In this document: positions 24,464-33,624 of the stretch, piece by piece
Layout of the letters: each line of letters begins with the position of its first letter
Numbering within the stretch: the first letter of the stretch is position 1
Made by a program: the position numbers and the translations under genes
NCBI GenBank assembly: GCA_017408915.1
Contig: JAFQTS010000003.1
Location: 1 to 50,949, forward strand
From: Oscillospiraceae bacterium
Lineage (GTDB): Bacteria > Bacillota > Clostridia > Oscillospirales > Oscillospiraceae
Length of the DNA stretch: 50,949 bases
Reading direction: 5' to 3'
The notes under the pieces: generated by a model
Database searches by the model: none
Seen by the model: only the letters and a program-made list of their open reading frames with translations
What the model was told of the DNA's origin: nothing

Positions 24464-25945
24464 ATGAAAAATACATACATTGCCTCCTATGACTTTGGCA
24501 CCAGCGGTGTCAAGGCCGTGCTGGTAACGGTAGACGGCGCTGTGCGCAGCCATGCCACCGCATCCTATCCGCTGTTGACGCCTCGCAGCGGCTGGGCAGA
24601 GCAGGAGCCCGATGCCTATTGGCGCGGCGTGTGCCAAGCCACCCACCAAGCCCTTGCTGCCGGCGATGTGAAGCCGGAGGAAGTGGTCGGTGTCGTGTTT
24701 GGCACCATGTGGAAGGGCATCATCCCCATCGACAAGGATGGTAACGTGCTCCACAACTGTATGATCTGGCTGGACGCCCGCGGTGAGAAGCAGGCCAAGG
24801 TGCTCAACGAGCGGCTCAAGACCGACCGTTTCTGCGCGCAGGACTACTGGGCCCGCCTTATGTGGCTGCGGGACGAGCATCCCGACATTTACGCCGCCGC
24901 CGACTGCATTCTGGAAAACAATGCGTATCTGAAATTTAAAAGTACCGGCAAGAAGGGTGTAGACTTGACCAACTGTCTCGTCAGCTCCCCCAAGGCCGAT
25001 CTTGAACGGGAATATGCTGCCATTATGTCGGCTGCAGAGCTGGACATGGCAAAATTCCCCCCCATCATGATGCCCTGGGAGACCCAAGGTGGTCTGACGG
25101 CACAGGCAGCGCAGGAACTGGGCCTCTGTGAAGGCACTCCCGTGTTCGGTGGCTGCGGTGATATCCCTGCCATCACCATCGGCTCCGGCAGCAGTGCCAT
25201 GGGAGCAGCCCATATCTACTTAGGTTCTTCCGGTTGGCTGGGCATCACTGCCCCCGAGCGGAAAGAGGATGTAGGCGAGGTGTATCAGTCTCTTGACCGT
25301 GAAAAAGAGATCCTCCTCTACACCATGCAGTCTGCCTGCATGAGTTTTGACTGGACCATCCGTCAGTTCTACAACGCCGAGTGGAAAGAGCTTGGCGGCG
25401 GTGTCTACGATGTGGTGAACCGCGACCTGACCGAAGTGCCTCCCGGAAGCGGCGGCATGCTGGCAGCACCGTGGCTCCACGGCGAGCGTCCGCCTCTGTC
25501 GGATAAGGCCCGCGGCGTCTTCTTCAATCTGGACGCCAATCACGATCGGCGTTACTTTGTGAACGCCATGCTGGAGAGTATTTGTTATATGCTGCGCTGG
25601 AAGCTGGAAGCGTACCGCCGCGAGTCGGGGAAGGATATCCCCATGCTCCGTGTGGTAGGCGGCGGCACAGGCAGCGCCCATTGGATGCAGATGCTGTCCG
25701 ATATTCTGCAGCTTCCCATTGAAGTCCCTGCCGATTCCCGCCACGCCGGGGCCATCGGTACGGCCTATTGTGCCCTCATCGGCCTTGGGAAGTGCTCTGA
25801 CTTTGAAGATATCAACCGTATGATCCGTATCGAGAAGCGCTACGAGCCTCGTCAGGATCACATGGCTGTTTACGACAAAATGTATCACCTGTTCCAGCGT
25901 CTGTATCCGACGCTGCAGGAGCTGTATCAGGAACTGAACGGCTAA
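24464..25945 (+). CDS. FGGY-family carbohydrate kinase (copy 2)
   Basis: Paralogue of the kinase at 5519, 493 residues. Phosphate-binding loop SYDFGTSGVKAVL, shared GTMWKGIIPIDKDGNVLHN block, catalytic Asp233 in GCGDIPAITIGSG, and C-terminal VVGGGTGSAHWMQMLSDI. ATG 24464 is chosen over the longer frame from 24404 since AGGAG lies just before it and the N-terminus then matches copy 1. The two proteins are clearly similar but much less so than the two M81 proteins, so they may act on different substrates or the kinase copies evolve faster. Confidence 0.9.
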   Translation: MKNTYIASYDFGTSGVKAVLVTVDGAVRSHATASYPLLTPRSGWAEQEPDAYWRGVCQATHQALAAGDVKPEEVVGVVFGTMWKGIIPIDKDGNVLHNCMIWLDARGEKQAKVLNERLKTDRFCAQDYWARLMWLRDEHPDIYAAADCILENNAYLKFKSTGKKGVDLTNCLVSSPKADLEREYAAIMSAAELDMAKFPPIMMPWETQGGLTAQAAQELGLCEGTPVFGGCGDIPAITIGSGSSAMGAAHIYLGSSGWLGITAPERKEDVGEVYQSLDREKEILLYTMQSACMSFDWTIRQFYNAEWKELGGGVYDVVNRDLTEVPPGSGGMLAAPWLHGERPPLSDKARGVFFNLDANHDRRYFVNAMLESICYMLRWKLEAYRRESGKDIPMLRVVGGGTGSAHWMQMLSDILQLPIEVPADSRHAGAIGTAYCALIGLGKCSDFEDINRMIRIEKRYEPRQDHMAVYDKMYHLFQRLYPTLQELYQELNG

Positions 25946-25993
25946 GGAAACAAAAAAGAGAGAAAAAAGAACAGCGCAGTCATTTGCGCCCAT

Positions 25994-26010
25994 ATGGACA
26001 TAGTGTCCAT
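25994..26010 (+). promoter_or_regulatory. Small hairpin just before the M81 copy 2 ribosome site
   Basis: ATGGACA and TGTCCAT pair around TAG, and the bases after it (CCATGGAAGGAG) match the same position before M81 copy 1, where GGACT-GGATC-AGTCC forms a comparable hairpin inside the kinase 3' end (6965-6979). The shared text shows that the upstream sequence was duplicated with the gene; a role in translation control is possible. Confidence 0.45.
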
Positions 26011-26027
26011 GGAAGGAGCTGTTATCA

Positions 26028-27542
26028 ATGAGTGAACGTAAACGCGTGTTAATCTGTGAGTTCCATCAAGAGAGCGACACGTTTAATCCTCTGATATCTA
26101 CCCTTGAAAATTGTTTTGAGAAGGTGCGCTGTGCCGAGGGTCAGGAGGCCTATGACATGGCCAAGCTTGTCCCCTGCGCACTGCATGGTATGATCGACGC
26201 TGTGGAGGAGTTCGGCGGTGAGCTGATCCTCTCCCAGTCCCTCTTCGGCGGCAGCGGCGGTCGTGTGGCTGACGATGTGCTGAACTTCCTGAAGGAGAAG
26301 GTCAGTGCCGACATCGCCAAGTACAGCCCTCTTGATGCCGTGTTCGTATCCCTCCACGGTGCTTGCTGCACCGAGAGCGAGGATGACGCCTCCGGCGCAT
26401 TGCTGGCGTACATCCGTGGCTTGGTAGGCGAGAAGATGGTTATGGCCGCCTCCTGCGACCTCCACGCCAACGCCACCCCCAAGATGCTCAGCAATGCTGA
26501 CATCATCTGCGGCTATCAGAGCTATCCCCATGTGGATTTCTATGAGACGGGCTATCGCGCCGCCTCTCTGGGTATGCGCAAACTGGCAGGTGAGAGCGTG
26601 TGCCTCGCCGCTACTACGCTGCCTGTCATGACGCCTCCCGCCGGCTATACCTCCCGTGAGGAGCCCTTTAAGAGTGTTATTGATTACGGCAAGTCCCTCA
26701 TTGCCGATGGCACGCTGCAGGACTTCACCGTGTTCAACGTGCAGCCTTGGCTGGATATCGACACCATCGGCAGCACCATGATCGCGATCGCTGCTGATGA
26801 GGCTGTCGCCTGCCGCTGCGCCGATGAACTGGCACAGAAATTCTTCGCCATTAAGGACGAGCTGTGGCCCGACCTGATGAGCGTGGACGAGATCATCGAT
26901 TTGGCAGAGAATCCCACCACCCCCAAGCCTGTGATCTTGGTAGACAGCGCCGACTCTCCCAACGGCGGCGCCGTGGGCGACAGTGCCGAGGTAGCTCTGC
27001 GCCTGCAGGCACGGAACGCCACCATCCGCAGTGGTATGTTCGTCAAGGACCCCGAGGCCGTCAAGAAGGCCTTTGAAGTCGGTGTGGGCAACAAGGGCTA
27101 TTTCGAAGTGGGCAACAAGTTCACCCCCGATATGGGCGAACCCTTGAAGGGTGAGGCCGTGGTGCGTTCCCTCCACGATGGTTCTTTCCTGCAGGAAGGC
27201 CCTGCCGGTAAGTTCCAGCCCTGCAATGTGGGCTTTGCCGCTGTGTTGAGCTTCGGCTTTGTGGACATCATGGTCTGTGAGCAGCCCGGCGCTTCCGGCG
27301 ATCCTCAGATCCTGCGTCACTTCGGTATTGAACCCAAGGTCTACGATCTCATTGTGGTGAAGGCCAACACCTCTTTCCGTGTGCCGTACAGTGCCTTTGC
27401 CAGCGCTATGTATAACGCCGATACGCCCGGTGCCGGTACATCGAATTTGAAGCGTCTCGTGTGGCGTAAGCTGCCCAAGAACTTCTATCCCTTCGACTTG
27501 GCAGAGGACTATGTCCCCGCTCCTGCCACCATCCGCCGTTGA
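26028..27542 (+). CDS. M81 family (MlrC-like) metallohydrolase (copy 2)
   Basis: 504 residues, collinear with copy 1 over the whole length, no indel seen in the N-terminal half. The metal-ligand set is kept (Asp and His of CDLHAN, His of YPHVDFYETGYRA). Residues from about 59 to 123 are nearly identical to copy 1, including 119 nucleotides without a single difference. GGAAGGAG lies at good distance from ATG 26028. Last gene of the operon, closed by the terminator at 27622. Role as for copy 1: a zinc hydrolase of unknown substrate. Confidence 0.88.
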   Translation: MSERKRVLICEFHQESDTFNPLISTLENCFEKVRCAEGQEAYDMAKLVPCALHGMIDAVEEFGGELILSQSLFGGSGGRVADDVLNFLKEKVSADIAKYSPLDAVFVSLHGACCTESEDDASGALLAYIRGLVGEKMVMAASCDLHANATPKMLSNADIICGYQSYPHVDFYETGYRAASLGMRKLAGESVCLAATTLPVMTPPAGYTSREEPFKSVIDYGKSLIADGTLQDFTVFNVQPWLDIDTIGSTMIAIAADEAVACRCADELAQKFFAIKDELWPDLMSVDEIIDLAENPTTPKPVILVDSADSPNGGAVGDSAEVALRLQARNATIRSGMFVKDPEAVKKAFEVGVGNKGYFEVGNKFTPDMGEPLKGEAVVRSLHDGSFLQEGPAGKFQPCNVGFAAVLSFGFVDIMVCEQPGASGDPQILRHFGIEPKVYDLIVVKANTSFRVPYSAFASAMYNADTPGAGTSNLKRLVWRKLPKNFYPFDLAEDYVPAPATIRR

Positions 27543-27621
27543 TAGGGCATTCAAGAACTTTCCATAAACAGCGTTGATTCTTTTCTTTCCTTACGATATC
27601 AATGCTAACATTTCTCCTTAC

Positions 27622-27664
27622 AAAACCATACACCGCCGTCCAAAAGACGGCGGTGTATGGTTTT
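27622..27664. terminator. Bidirectional terminator between M81 copy 2 and ftsZ
   Basis: A 19-bp inverted repeat, AAAACCATACACCGCCGTC (27622-27640) against 27646-27664, with loop CAAAA and T-/A-runs on both sides. It serves the convergent catabolic operon and ftsZ. Confidence 0.95.
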
Positions 27665-27683
27665 TATGTTTTATGTTGTTATG

Positions 27684-28775
27684 TTAGTTACTGCCGCGAT
27701 TGAAGATGGCGAGAATGTCCTCAAAAGACTTGTCCACCTCCTGTGCCTCGGCGGAAGGCTCTGCGTCAGCAGCCTCGGCAGCCACGGGAGTGGGAGCTGC
27801 TGCCTTGTACTTGCCCTCGCCCTCGGCAAAGCCCGTGGCGATGACGGTGACGCGCATCTCGTCGTCCAGCGTCTCGTCGAAGGTAGCGCCGAAGATGGTC
27901 AGTGCCTCGGGATGCACCGCCTGCTGCACCAGTGTGGCGGCCTGCTCCACTTCCTCGAGGCCAATGTCGGGAGAACCGGTGATGTTGATAAGCACACCGC
28001 GAGCGCCCTCGATAGAGGTCTCCAGCAGGGGGCTGGAAATGGCCATGCGGGCGGCCTCCTCGGCCTTGCCCTTGCCGGCGGCGCGGCCCACGCCCATGTG
28101 GGCAAGACCTGCCTCCTTCATAATGGCGGTCACGTCGGCGAAGTCCAGGTTAATGAAGCCCGTGTCGCGAATGAGGTCGGAGATAGACTGCACCGCCTGA
28201 CGTAGCACATCATCGGCGATCTCAAAAGCGTTGGCGAAGGTGATCTTCTGATCGGTGGCGTACTTCAAACGCTCGTTGGGGATAATGACGAGAGAGTCCA
28301 CCTTGTCCCGCAGTGCCTCAATGCCCGCCTCGGCGGCGCGCATACGGCGAATGCCCTCAAAGCCGAAGGGCTTGGTCACCACGCCCACCGTCAGCACGCC
28401 CTGCTCACGGGCCACCTCTGCCACGATGGGAGCAGCGCCCGTGCCCGTACCGCCGCCCATACCGGCGGTGACGAACACCATGTCCGTATCCTCCAGGGCC
28501 TTGCCGATCTGGGTACGGCTTTCCTCAGCGGCCTGACGGCCCACGTCGGGGTTAGAGCCTGCGCCCTTGCCGCCCGTCAGCTTCTCGCCGATCTGCAGCT
28601 TATAGCCGGCAGCAGAGGCGTTCAGCGCCTGCTTATCCGTATTCACAGCGATAAAATCAACGCCCTGCACGCCGCCGCGCACCATGCGGTTCACCACATT
28701 GTTGCCGCCGCCGCCCACGCCGATGACCTTAATCTTTACCACGTTTTCCACGCCCGTTTCCATTCCGAAAGCCAT
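27684..28775 (-). CDS. ftsZ: Cell division protein FtsZ
   Basis: Tubulin-like GTPase that forms the division ring, 363 residues. N-terminal [13 protein letters not shown], the GTP-binding [10 protein letters not shown] signature, PNERL and the T7-loop NLDFADV are all present; the C-terminal peptide ends [16 protein letters not shown] 28775 is chosen since GGGAGGA sits 6 nt upstream; a TTG start 5 codons earlier lies inside that ribosome site. It has its own promoter (28842-28870) and lies after the ftsQ terminator, so it is transcribed apart from the rest of the cluster. Confidence 0.97.
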   Translation of the reverse strand: MAFGMETGVENVVKIKVIGVGGGGNNVVNRMVRGGVQGVDFIAVNTDKQALNASAAGYKLQIGEKLTGGKGAGSNPDVGRQAAEESRTQIGKALEDTDMVFVTAGMGGGTGTGAAPIVAEVAREQGVLTVGVVTKPFGFEGIRRMRAAEAGIEALRDKVDSLVIIPNERLKYATDQKITFANAFEIADDVLRQAVQSISDLIRDTGFINLDFADVTAIMKEAGLAHMGVGRAAGKGKAEEAARMAISSPLLETSIEGARGVLINITGSPDIGLEEVEQAATLVQQAVHPEALTIFGATFDETLDDEMRVTVIATGFAEGEGKYKAAAPTPVAAEAADAEPSAEAQEVDKSFEDILAIFNRGSN

Positions 28776-28841
28776 ATTGCATCCTCCCAAAGAGATGGTA
28801 TATTAAGAGGGTTTATCCTTTGTCGAAATACTATATCTTGT

Positions 28842-28870
28842 ATTATATTGCGATTTTCCCCGTAGGTCAA
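28842..28870 (-). promoter_or_regulatory. ftsZ promoter
   Basis: On the minus strand TTGACC (28865-28870), 17 bases, TATAAT (28842-28847): a near-perfect housekeeping promoter about 65 bases before the ftsZ start. Confidence 0.85.
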
Positions 28871-28889
28871 GGGGAAAGCGGCGAAATAT

Positions 28890-28933
28890 AAAAAAACTTA
28901 CACGCCCCCGACAGGATTCGGGGGTGTGTAAGT
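28890..28933 (-). terminator. Terminator after ftsQ
   Basis: Minus-strand stem ACTTACACACCCCCGA (28918-28933) with its near-perfect complement at 28896-28911 (one G-T pair), 6-nt loop, then a run of seven T. It ends the long mraZ-to-ftsQ transcript just before the ftsZ promoter. Confidence 0.88.
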
Positions 28934-28958
28934 GTAATTTATGGAAATATTTGCCGTT

Positions 28959-29723
28959 TTACGACTGCTGAGGGATAAAGCTGGCCTTATCCTCCTGTGT
29001 CATGTCGATGCGGCCCTTCTCGTTGACCTCCAGCCGCTCCACCACTGCCAAGAGGTATTCCAGCTTATAGTTGAGGTCGGCATCCCGCCGCAGTGTCACC
29101 TCGAAGCGGTCTAAATATTTCAGCGTCAGCAGCGAGGCGTCGCTTAAGTCGATCTGCTGCACATCGGCCAGCATGTTTTTCTCGGCCAGTAGGGGCAGCA
29201 GTTCCCGCAGCAGCGCTTCCGAGGCGGCGCACTCCTCGGTAACGGCGATGGGCATGCCCACCTGCGCCTCGGTAAGGGTAAGGCCCAGCACCTCGGCGTA
29301 CTGGCTTGCAGCCGACAACGCCTTGGAATCCACCACCTTACACTGGGCCGACAGCAGCCACGTTTTGCCTCCGTGGCGCACGGCGGCAGGGGCATTACAC
29401 TCCGTCACGGCGATGACGATGCCGTCGGGGAGGGCACGGCGGATCTGCACCGTCTCAATATAGGGCAGAGCCGAGGTGATCTGATCGGACACCTCGTACT
29501 TGTTCATAAAGAACATATTGTCCTCGAATTGGATGCCCGAGGCGTCAATGATCTTCTGCTGGGTATAGCGCTCTGCGCCAATAACGTCAATGCGCTCCAC
29601 CTTGAAAAACAGCGTCAAGGCCACGGCAATGGCAGCGCAAATGACCAAAAACGTCAGCAGCTTATAAAGGAGGGAAAAGCCGCCCCGCCGCCGTTTTCGA
29701 TTGTACCGATTGCGTCGTGCCAT
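28959..29723 (-). CDS. divIB: Cell division protein FtsQ/DivIB
   Basis: Bitopic divisome protein, 254 residues: a very basic N-terminal tail (MARRNRYNRKRRRGG), one membrane helix (about 18-40, LLYKLLTFLVICAAIAVALT), a POTRA domain starting VERIDVIGAERYTQQKI, then the FtsQ domain. The short ATG start at 29723 is chosen since the upstream part of the open frame overlaps murA and AAAGGA precedes the ATG. It links FtsL/FtsW/PBP in the septal machinery. Confidence 0.9.
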   Translation of the reverse strand: MARRNRYNRKRRRGGFSLLYKLLTFLVICAAIAVALTLFFKVERIDVIGAERYTQQKIIDASGIQFEDNMFFMNKYEVSDQITSALPYIETVQIRRALPDGIVIAVTECNAPAAVRHGGKTWLLSAQCKVVDSKALSAASQYAEVLGLTLTEAQVGMPIAVTEECAASEALLRELLPLLAEKNMLADVQQIDLSDASLLTLKYLDRFEVTLRRDADLNYKLEYLLAVVERLEVNEKGRIDMTQEDKASFIPQQS

Positions 29724-29736
29724 AACGGTGTCCTTT

Positions 29737-30987
29737 CTATGTGGTAAAGGTAATGTCTGCGCCGAGGGCGCGGAGATCACGGCTGATGTCCTCGTAGCCC
29801 CGCAGTATGTGGTGAATGTCGGATAGGGTGGTCGTTCCCTCTGCCTGCAAGGCCGCCACCGTAAGGGCTGCGCCGCCCCGCAGGTCGGTGGCGTGTACTT
29901 CCCCACCGTAGAGCCGCTCCACGCCGCTTAGCAATGCTACTTTTCCCTCCAAGCGGATGTCCGCCCCCATCCTCGTTAGCTCCGCCACCTGTCGGTAGCG
30001 GTTTTCAAAAATGTTCTCCACGAACATGGTCGCCCCCCTTGCACGCAGCAGCGCCGCCATCAGCACAGGCTGGGCATCCGTGGGAAACCCGGGGTAGGGG
30101 TAGGTGCGCACAGGTGGCAAGGAACGAAGCTGCCCCGTAGAGCGGAGGGTAATGCTGTCCTCGCGGCAGCGTAGGCAGCAGCCTGCTTGGTGCAGCGCCG
30201 TCGTCACAGGGGCAAGGTGTCGATAGTCGGTGTCGCGGAGAGTGATCTCCCCGCCGCAGGCAGCGGCAGCACAGAGATAAGTCGCCGTCACAATGCGGTC
30301 GGGAATGGGGCGGTGGGTCGTCTCGTGAAGGGGCGCCCCGCCCCGAATGGTAATGGTGGATGTCCCCGCCCCGTGGATGGAGATTCCCAATTTTTGCAAA
30401 AAGTCCTGTAAATCTACGATTTCGGGCTCTCGCGCCGCGTTGGAGATGGTGGTGCTGCCCTTCGCCGCCGTCGCCGCCAGCATGGCGTTTTCCGTTGCCC
30501 CCACGCTGGGGAAGGGCAGGAGGATTTCGCAGCCCCGCAGCTTGCCGCGGCAGCGTAAAATGCCCCCTGTTTCCTCGATTTCTGCCCCCAATGTCCGTAG
30601 TGCGGCAAGGTGCAGGTCGATGGGTCGCGGCCCTAACTCGCAGCCTCCCGGGTAGCTTAAGGTTGCCTCGCCGCACCGTGCGAGGATGGCTCCCAAGAAC
30701 ACCACTGAGGAGCGGAATTGGCTCATTAAGGAGGGTGGAATGTCGGCGCGGGTAACCTGCGTGGCGTCCACCACCAAGTCGCGACCCTCCCAATGGACGC
30801 GGCAGCCCAGATGCTCCATAATGTCTCTCGCTGCCCCGACATCACTGAGCCGTGGGCAGTTCTCTATGCGGCAGCTGCCCCTATGTAGCAGCGCCGCCGC
30901 CAACAGAGGAAGGACGCTGTTTTTTGCCCGCTGTACGGTCACTTCACCCCGCAGGGGCGCAGTGCCGTGAATGGTGATGTGGCTCAT
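29737..30987 (-). CDS. murA: UDP-N-acetylglucosamine 1-carboxyvinyltransferase
   Basis: First committed step of peptidoglycan precursor synthesis (enolpyruvyl transfer from phosphoenolpyruvate), 416 residues. The KNS of RAKNSVLPLLAAAL and the active-site loop YPGGCELGPRPIDLHL with Cys116 (the fosfomycin target) are visible. GGAGAGGAT precedes ATG 30987; the longer frame adds ten residues with no better site. It lies between murG and divIB, as in many Clostridia. Confidence 0.96.
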   Translation of the reverse strand: MSHITIHGTAPLRGEVTVQRAKNSVLPLLAAALLHRGSCRIENCPRLSDVGAARDIMEHLGCRVHWEGRDLVVDATQVTRADIPPSLMSQFRSSVVFLGAILARCGEATLSYPGGCELGPRPIDLHLAALRTLGAEIEETGGILRCRGKLRGCEILLPFPSVGATENAMLAATAAKGSTTISNAAREPEIVDLQDFLQKLGISIHGAGTSTITIRGGAPLHETTHRPIPDRIVTATYLCAAAACGGEITLRDTDYRHLAPVTTALHQAGCCLRCREDSITLRSTGQLRSLPPVRTYPYPGFPTDAQPVLMAALLRARGATMFVENIFENRYRQVAELTRMGADIRLEGKVALLSGVERLYGGEVHATDLRGGAALTVAALQAEGTTTLSDIHHILRGYEDISRDLRALGADITFTT

Positions 30988-31046
30988 ATCCTCTCCGCCT
31001 TTCGTGATGGAAATCACTCCATCCTATGCAGCGAAGAGGCAGATGG

Positions 31047-32159
31047 TCACACCAGAGACATCACCGTTTCATAAATTCTCGCCGTGGCATCGGGGATGCC
31101 CAAGGCGCGGGAGGCCTTCTCCATCTCCTCCCGCTTACCGCTGTCAGAGAGGATGGCTGCTGCCGCGTCATAAAGTGCGCTGCCGTTAGCCTCTGCCTCC
31201 GTCAGCACCACCGCGCCGCCGTGCTTTTCCAAGAGGCGTGCGTTTTTCTCCTGATGGTTCGCCACCACGAAGGGGGAGGGGACAAGAATTGCCGCCTTGC
31301 CCAGCGCCGTCAACTCACTCAAGGTGCTTGCTCCCGCGCGGGAGATAACCAAATCCGCCGCCGCCATGACCACGTCCATATTGTGGATATACTGCCGCAA
31401 ATCCAGCATTTCATCGTGGAGGGACAGTTTCTCTACCGCCTCGGAGAGGGCAGCCCAACTGCCCTTGCCTGCGGCGTGAATGTGATGGAAGGGATAGAAG
31501 TCCCCTTTCTCCCGCTGGAAGAACTCCAGCATCCGCTCGTTCATGGTGGAAGCCCCGAGGCTGCCCCAGAAAGAGGCCACCAGCGGCTTATCGTCCGTGT
31601 AGCCGAGAGCGGCGCGGGCTTCGGCGCGGGTCAGCGCGAAGAAATCGCCCCGCACAGGCGTACCCGTCACCACGATTTTCTCGGGGTGCTTATAGTGTCG
31701 GCGGCAGTCCTCAAAGCCCACCATGACGCACTTAACGCGCTTTTCCAGCATCTTTGTGGTGAGCCCTGGAATCATATTGGACTCGTGTACCGCCGTGGGA
31801 ATGCCCAGTTTAGAGGCCGCCTTCACAGCGGGGAAGCTGGCGTAGCCGCCAGTGCCCACCACCAAATCCGCCTTGAAGCGGCGAATGATGTCCTTGGCCT
31901 TGCGCTCGGAAGAGCTCAGCAGCTTCACCGTGCGGAGATTGTGGCGAATCCCCTTGGGGGAGAGGTCACGGTGGAAATTGCTGACTTCCACGCCCTCGAA
32001 GTCGTAGCCCGCCTTCTCCACCAAATCCCGCTCAATGCCGTTGGGCGTGCCGATGAACAGCACCTTCACGGTGCTGTCCTTTTCCTGCATATATCGTGCC
32101 AGCGCCAGCGCGGGGTTCACATGACCCGCCGTGCCGCCGCAGGTAAAAATCACGTTCAT
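31047..32159 (-). CDS. murG: Undecaprenyl-PP-MurNAc-pentapeptide GlcNAc transferase MurG
   Basis: Makes lipid II from lipid I at the inner membrane face, 370 residues. N-terminal glycine loop TCGGTAGHVNPALALA, mid-protein GTGGYASFPAVKAA and the donor-site block SRAGASTLSELTALGKAAILVPSP are diagnostic. AAAGGAG precedes the ATG. A 203-base gap full of inverted repeats separates it from the upstream ftsW. Confidence 0.97.
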   Translation of the reverse strand: MNVIFTCGGTAGHVNPALALARYMQEKDSTVKVLFIGTPNGIERDLVEKAGYDFEGVEVSNFHRDLSPKGIRHNLRTVKLLSSSERKAKDIIRRFKADLVVGTGGYASFPAVKAASKLGIPTAVHESNMIPGLTTKMLEKRVKCVMVGFEDCRRHYKHPEKIVVTGTPVRGDFFALTRAEARAALGYTDDKPLVASFWGSLGASTMNERMLEFFQREKGDFYPFHHIHAAGKGSWAALSEAVEKLSLHDEMLDLRQYIHNMDVVMAAADLVISRAGASTLSELTALGKAAILVPSPFVVANHQEKNARLLEKHGGAVVLTEAEANGSALYDAAAAILSDSGKREEMEKASRALGIPDATARIYETVMSLV

Positions 32160-32229
32160 ACGTTGCTCCTTTGCTCTGTGCTAAAAGCATCTGCAATTTC
32201 CCACTGAAAAAGTAGAAAAATATTTAATC

Positions 32230-32351
32230 ATTTTTTGTCGCGACCTGCGCGTGACAAAAAATACTTCTCGCGTAGCGGAGTGTAGTATTTTTGCCTGCAA
32301 AAATACTGCGCGTAGCGAAGTGTATTGGCATCAAAACGCTTTGCGTTTTGA
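32230..32351. repeat. Compound inverted/direct repeat element between ftsW and murG
   Basis: Three hairpins in 122 bases: ATTTTTTGTC / GACAAAAAAT (32230-32239, 32253-32262), AGTATTTTTGC / GCAAAAATACT with a 2-nt loop (32284-32307), and TCAAAACGC / GCGTTTTGA (32331-32351). Between them lies a direct repeat, CGCGTAGCGGAGTGTA (32269-32284) and CGCGTAGCGAAGTGTA (32309-32324), 15/16 identical. It has the look of a REP/BIME- or MITE-like extragenic element rather than a normal operon gap. Confidence 0.7.
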
Positions 32352-32362
32352 GCCAGTTTTAC

Positions 32363-33562
32363 TTACCCTTCCCGTTTTGCGGGAATCTGTCGTGATACGC
32401 TCAATACCAAGCCGATTTCCACCAGCTGCAGCAGTAAGGCTGTACCGCCGTAGCTGAAGAAGGGGAGGGAGATACCCGTGGCGGGTACAAGACCTGTGAC
32501 CACCGCCACATTTAAGAATACCTGCAAGCCAAGATGGGACATAACGCCCACCACCAGCAGTGTGCCGAAGCGGTCGCGGGCATGGAGTGCGATCCAAAAG
32601 CCACGCAGCAGCATGAGGGCGAACACCAAGAGAATCAAGCTCGCACCAATAAGCCCCAACTCCTCACAGACGGTGGAGAAGATGAAGTCGTTGCTCTCCT
32701 CGGGGAGATAGAGGAACTTTTGCCGTCCCTTGCCCAAGCCTGTGCCGAGCAATCCGCCCGAGCCGATGGCGATGAGGCTCTGCACCATCTGATAGCCGTC
32801 GTCGGAGCTGTCCAGCCACGGGTCGTGCCACATATTGATGCGGCTTGCGCCGTAGGAGATAATGCCTGCATCCACCAGCGCCACGAAGCCCCATGCAGCG
32901 GCGGCAACGCCGCCTATACCTGCGCCAATGAGCCACGCGGGCATGCCGCCCACCGCCATCATAATAGCGCCCGTGCCCACAATGAGGATGGTGCCCGACA
33001 GGTGGGGCTCCAGGAGCATCAGCACGGCGATAACCGCCAGCCACACGCCGTAGGGCAGCACACCCTCGCGCAAGTCTCGCATCCGCTCTTTTTTCTTGGA
33101 AATACTGTCGGCAAAATAGACGATGACCGCCAGCTTGGCGATCTCCGAAGGCTGGAAGGTGAGGACACCGTCAACGCCCAGCCAGCGGGTGGCGTTATTC
33201 TTGGTAATACCCACCCCTGGGATAATGACCAACAGCAGCAGGAAGATGGCTAAAACCATGAGTATTTTCGCAGCACCACGCCAGCGCTGATAGTTAAACC
33301 GTCCCACCACCAGCATGGCCACGATGCCTGCGGCGGCGAACACCGCCTGACGCTTGAAATAGTACCCTGCGCTGCCCGTCTCGTAGTAAGCCGAGGGGAA
33401 GGAGGCGGAGAAAAGCATCATGAGTCCAATGCCCGTCAGCAGGAGGGCCAAGAGGAGGAAGGGAATATCCATCGAGCCCTTACCCGCCAGATAGTGCTTC
33501 CGCGCCATGTCTTTTTTATGCTGTTCCTGCGCTTTTCGTGCGTGGTGTTCCTCTCGCGTCAC
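32363..33562 (-). CDS. ftsW: Septal peptidoglycan polymerase FtsW/SpoVE (SEDS family)
   Basis: Lipid II glycosyltransferase of the SEDS family, 399 residues, about ten membrane helices after a basic N-terminal tail. Diagnostic text: NATRWLGVDGVLTFQPSEIAKLA, GLGKGRQKFLYLPEESNDFIF, and VTGLVPATGISLPFFSYGGTALL near the C-terminus. Start is GTG 33562 behind AAGGAGGGG; an ATG at 33508 would remove 18 residues of the tail. Only one SEDS gene is in the window, so FtsW versus SpoVE cannot be settled. Confidence 0.93.
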   Translation of the reverse strand: MTREEHHARKAQEQHKKDMARKHYLAGKGSMDIPFLLLALLLTGIGLMMLFSASFPSAYYETGSAGYYFKRQAVFAAAGIVAMLVVGRFNYQRWRGAAKILMVLAIFLLLLVIIPGVGITKNNATRWLGVDGVLTFQPSEIAKLAVIVYFADSISKKKERMRDLREGVLPYGVWLAVIAVLMLLEPHLSGTILIVGTGAIMMAVGGMPAWLIGAGIGGVAAAAWGFVALVDAGIISYGASRINMWHDPWLDSSDDGYQMVQSLIAIGSGGLLGTGLGKGRQKFLYLPEESNDFIFSTVCEELGLIGASLILLVFALMLLRGFWIALHARDRFGTLLVVGVMSHLGLQVFLNVAVVTGLVPATGISLPFFSYGGTALLLQLVEIGLVLSVSRQIPAKREG

Positions 33563-33624
33563 GGCTTCGTTCCCCTCCTTCCTTTAGAATTGCTGTTTTT
33601 TGAAAAATGATACCTTAGAAAAAT

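Noticed and set aside
25975-25989. GCGCA/TGCGC hairpin before M81 copy 2 as a separate element
   Set aside because: Only five base pairs; likely by chance in this composition.
32230-32351. CRISPR array or attachment site
   Set aside because: Only two copies of a 16-base repeat with one spacer-like gap and no cas, integrase or tRNA gene near; hairpin structure fits an extragenic repeat better.
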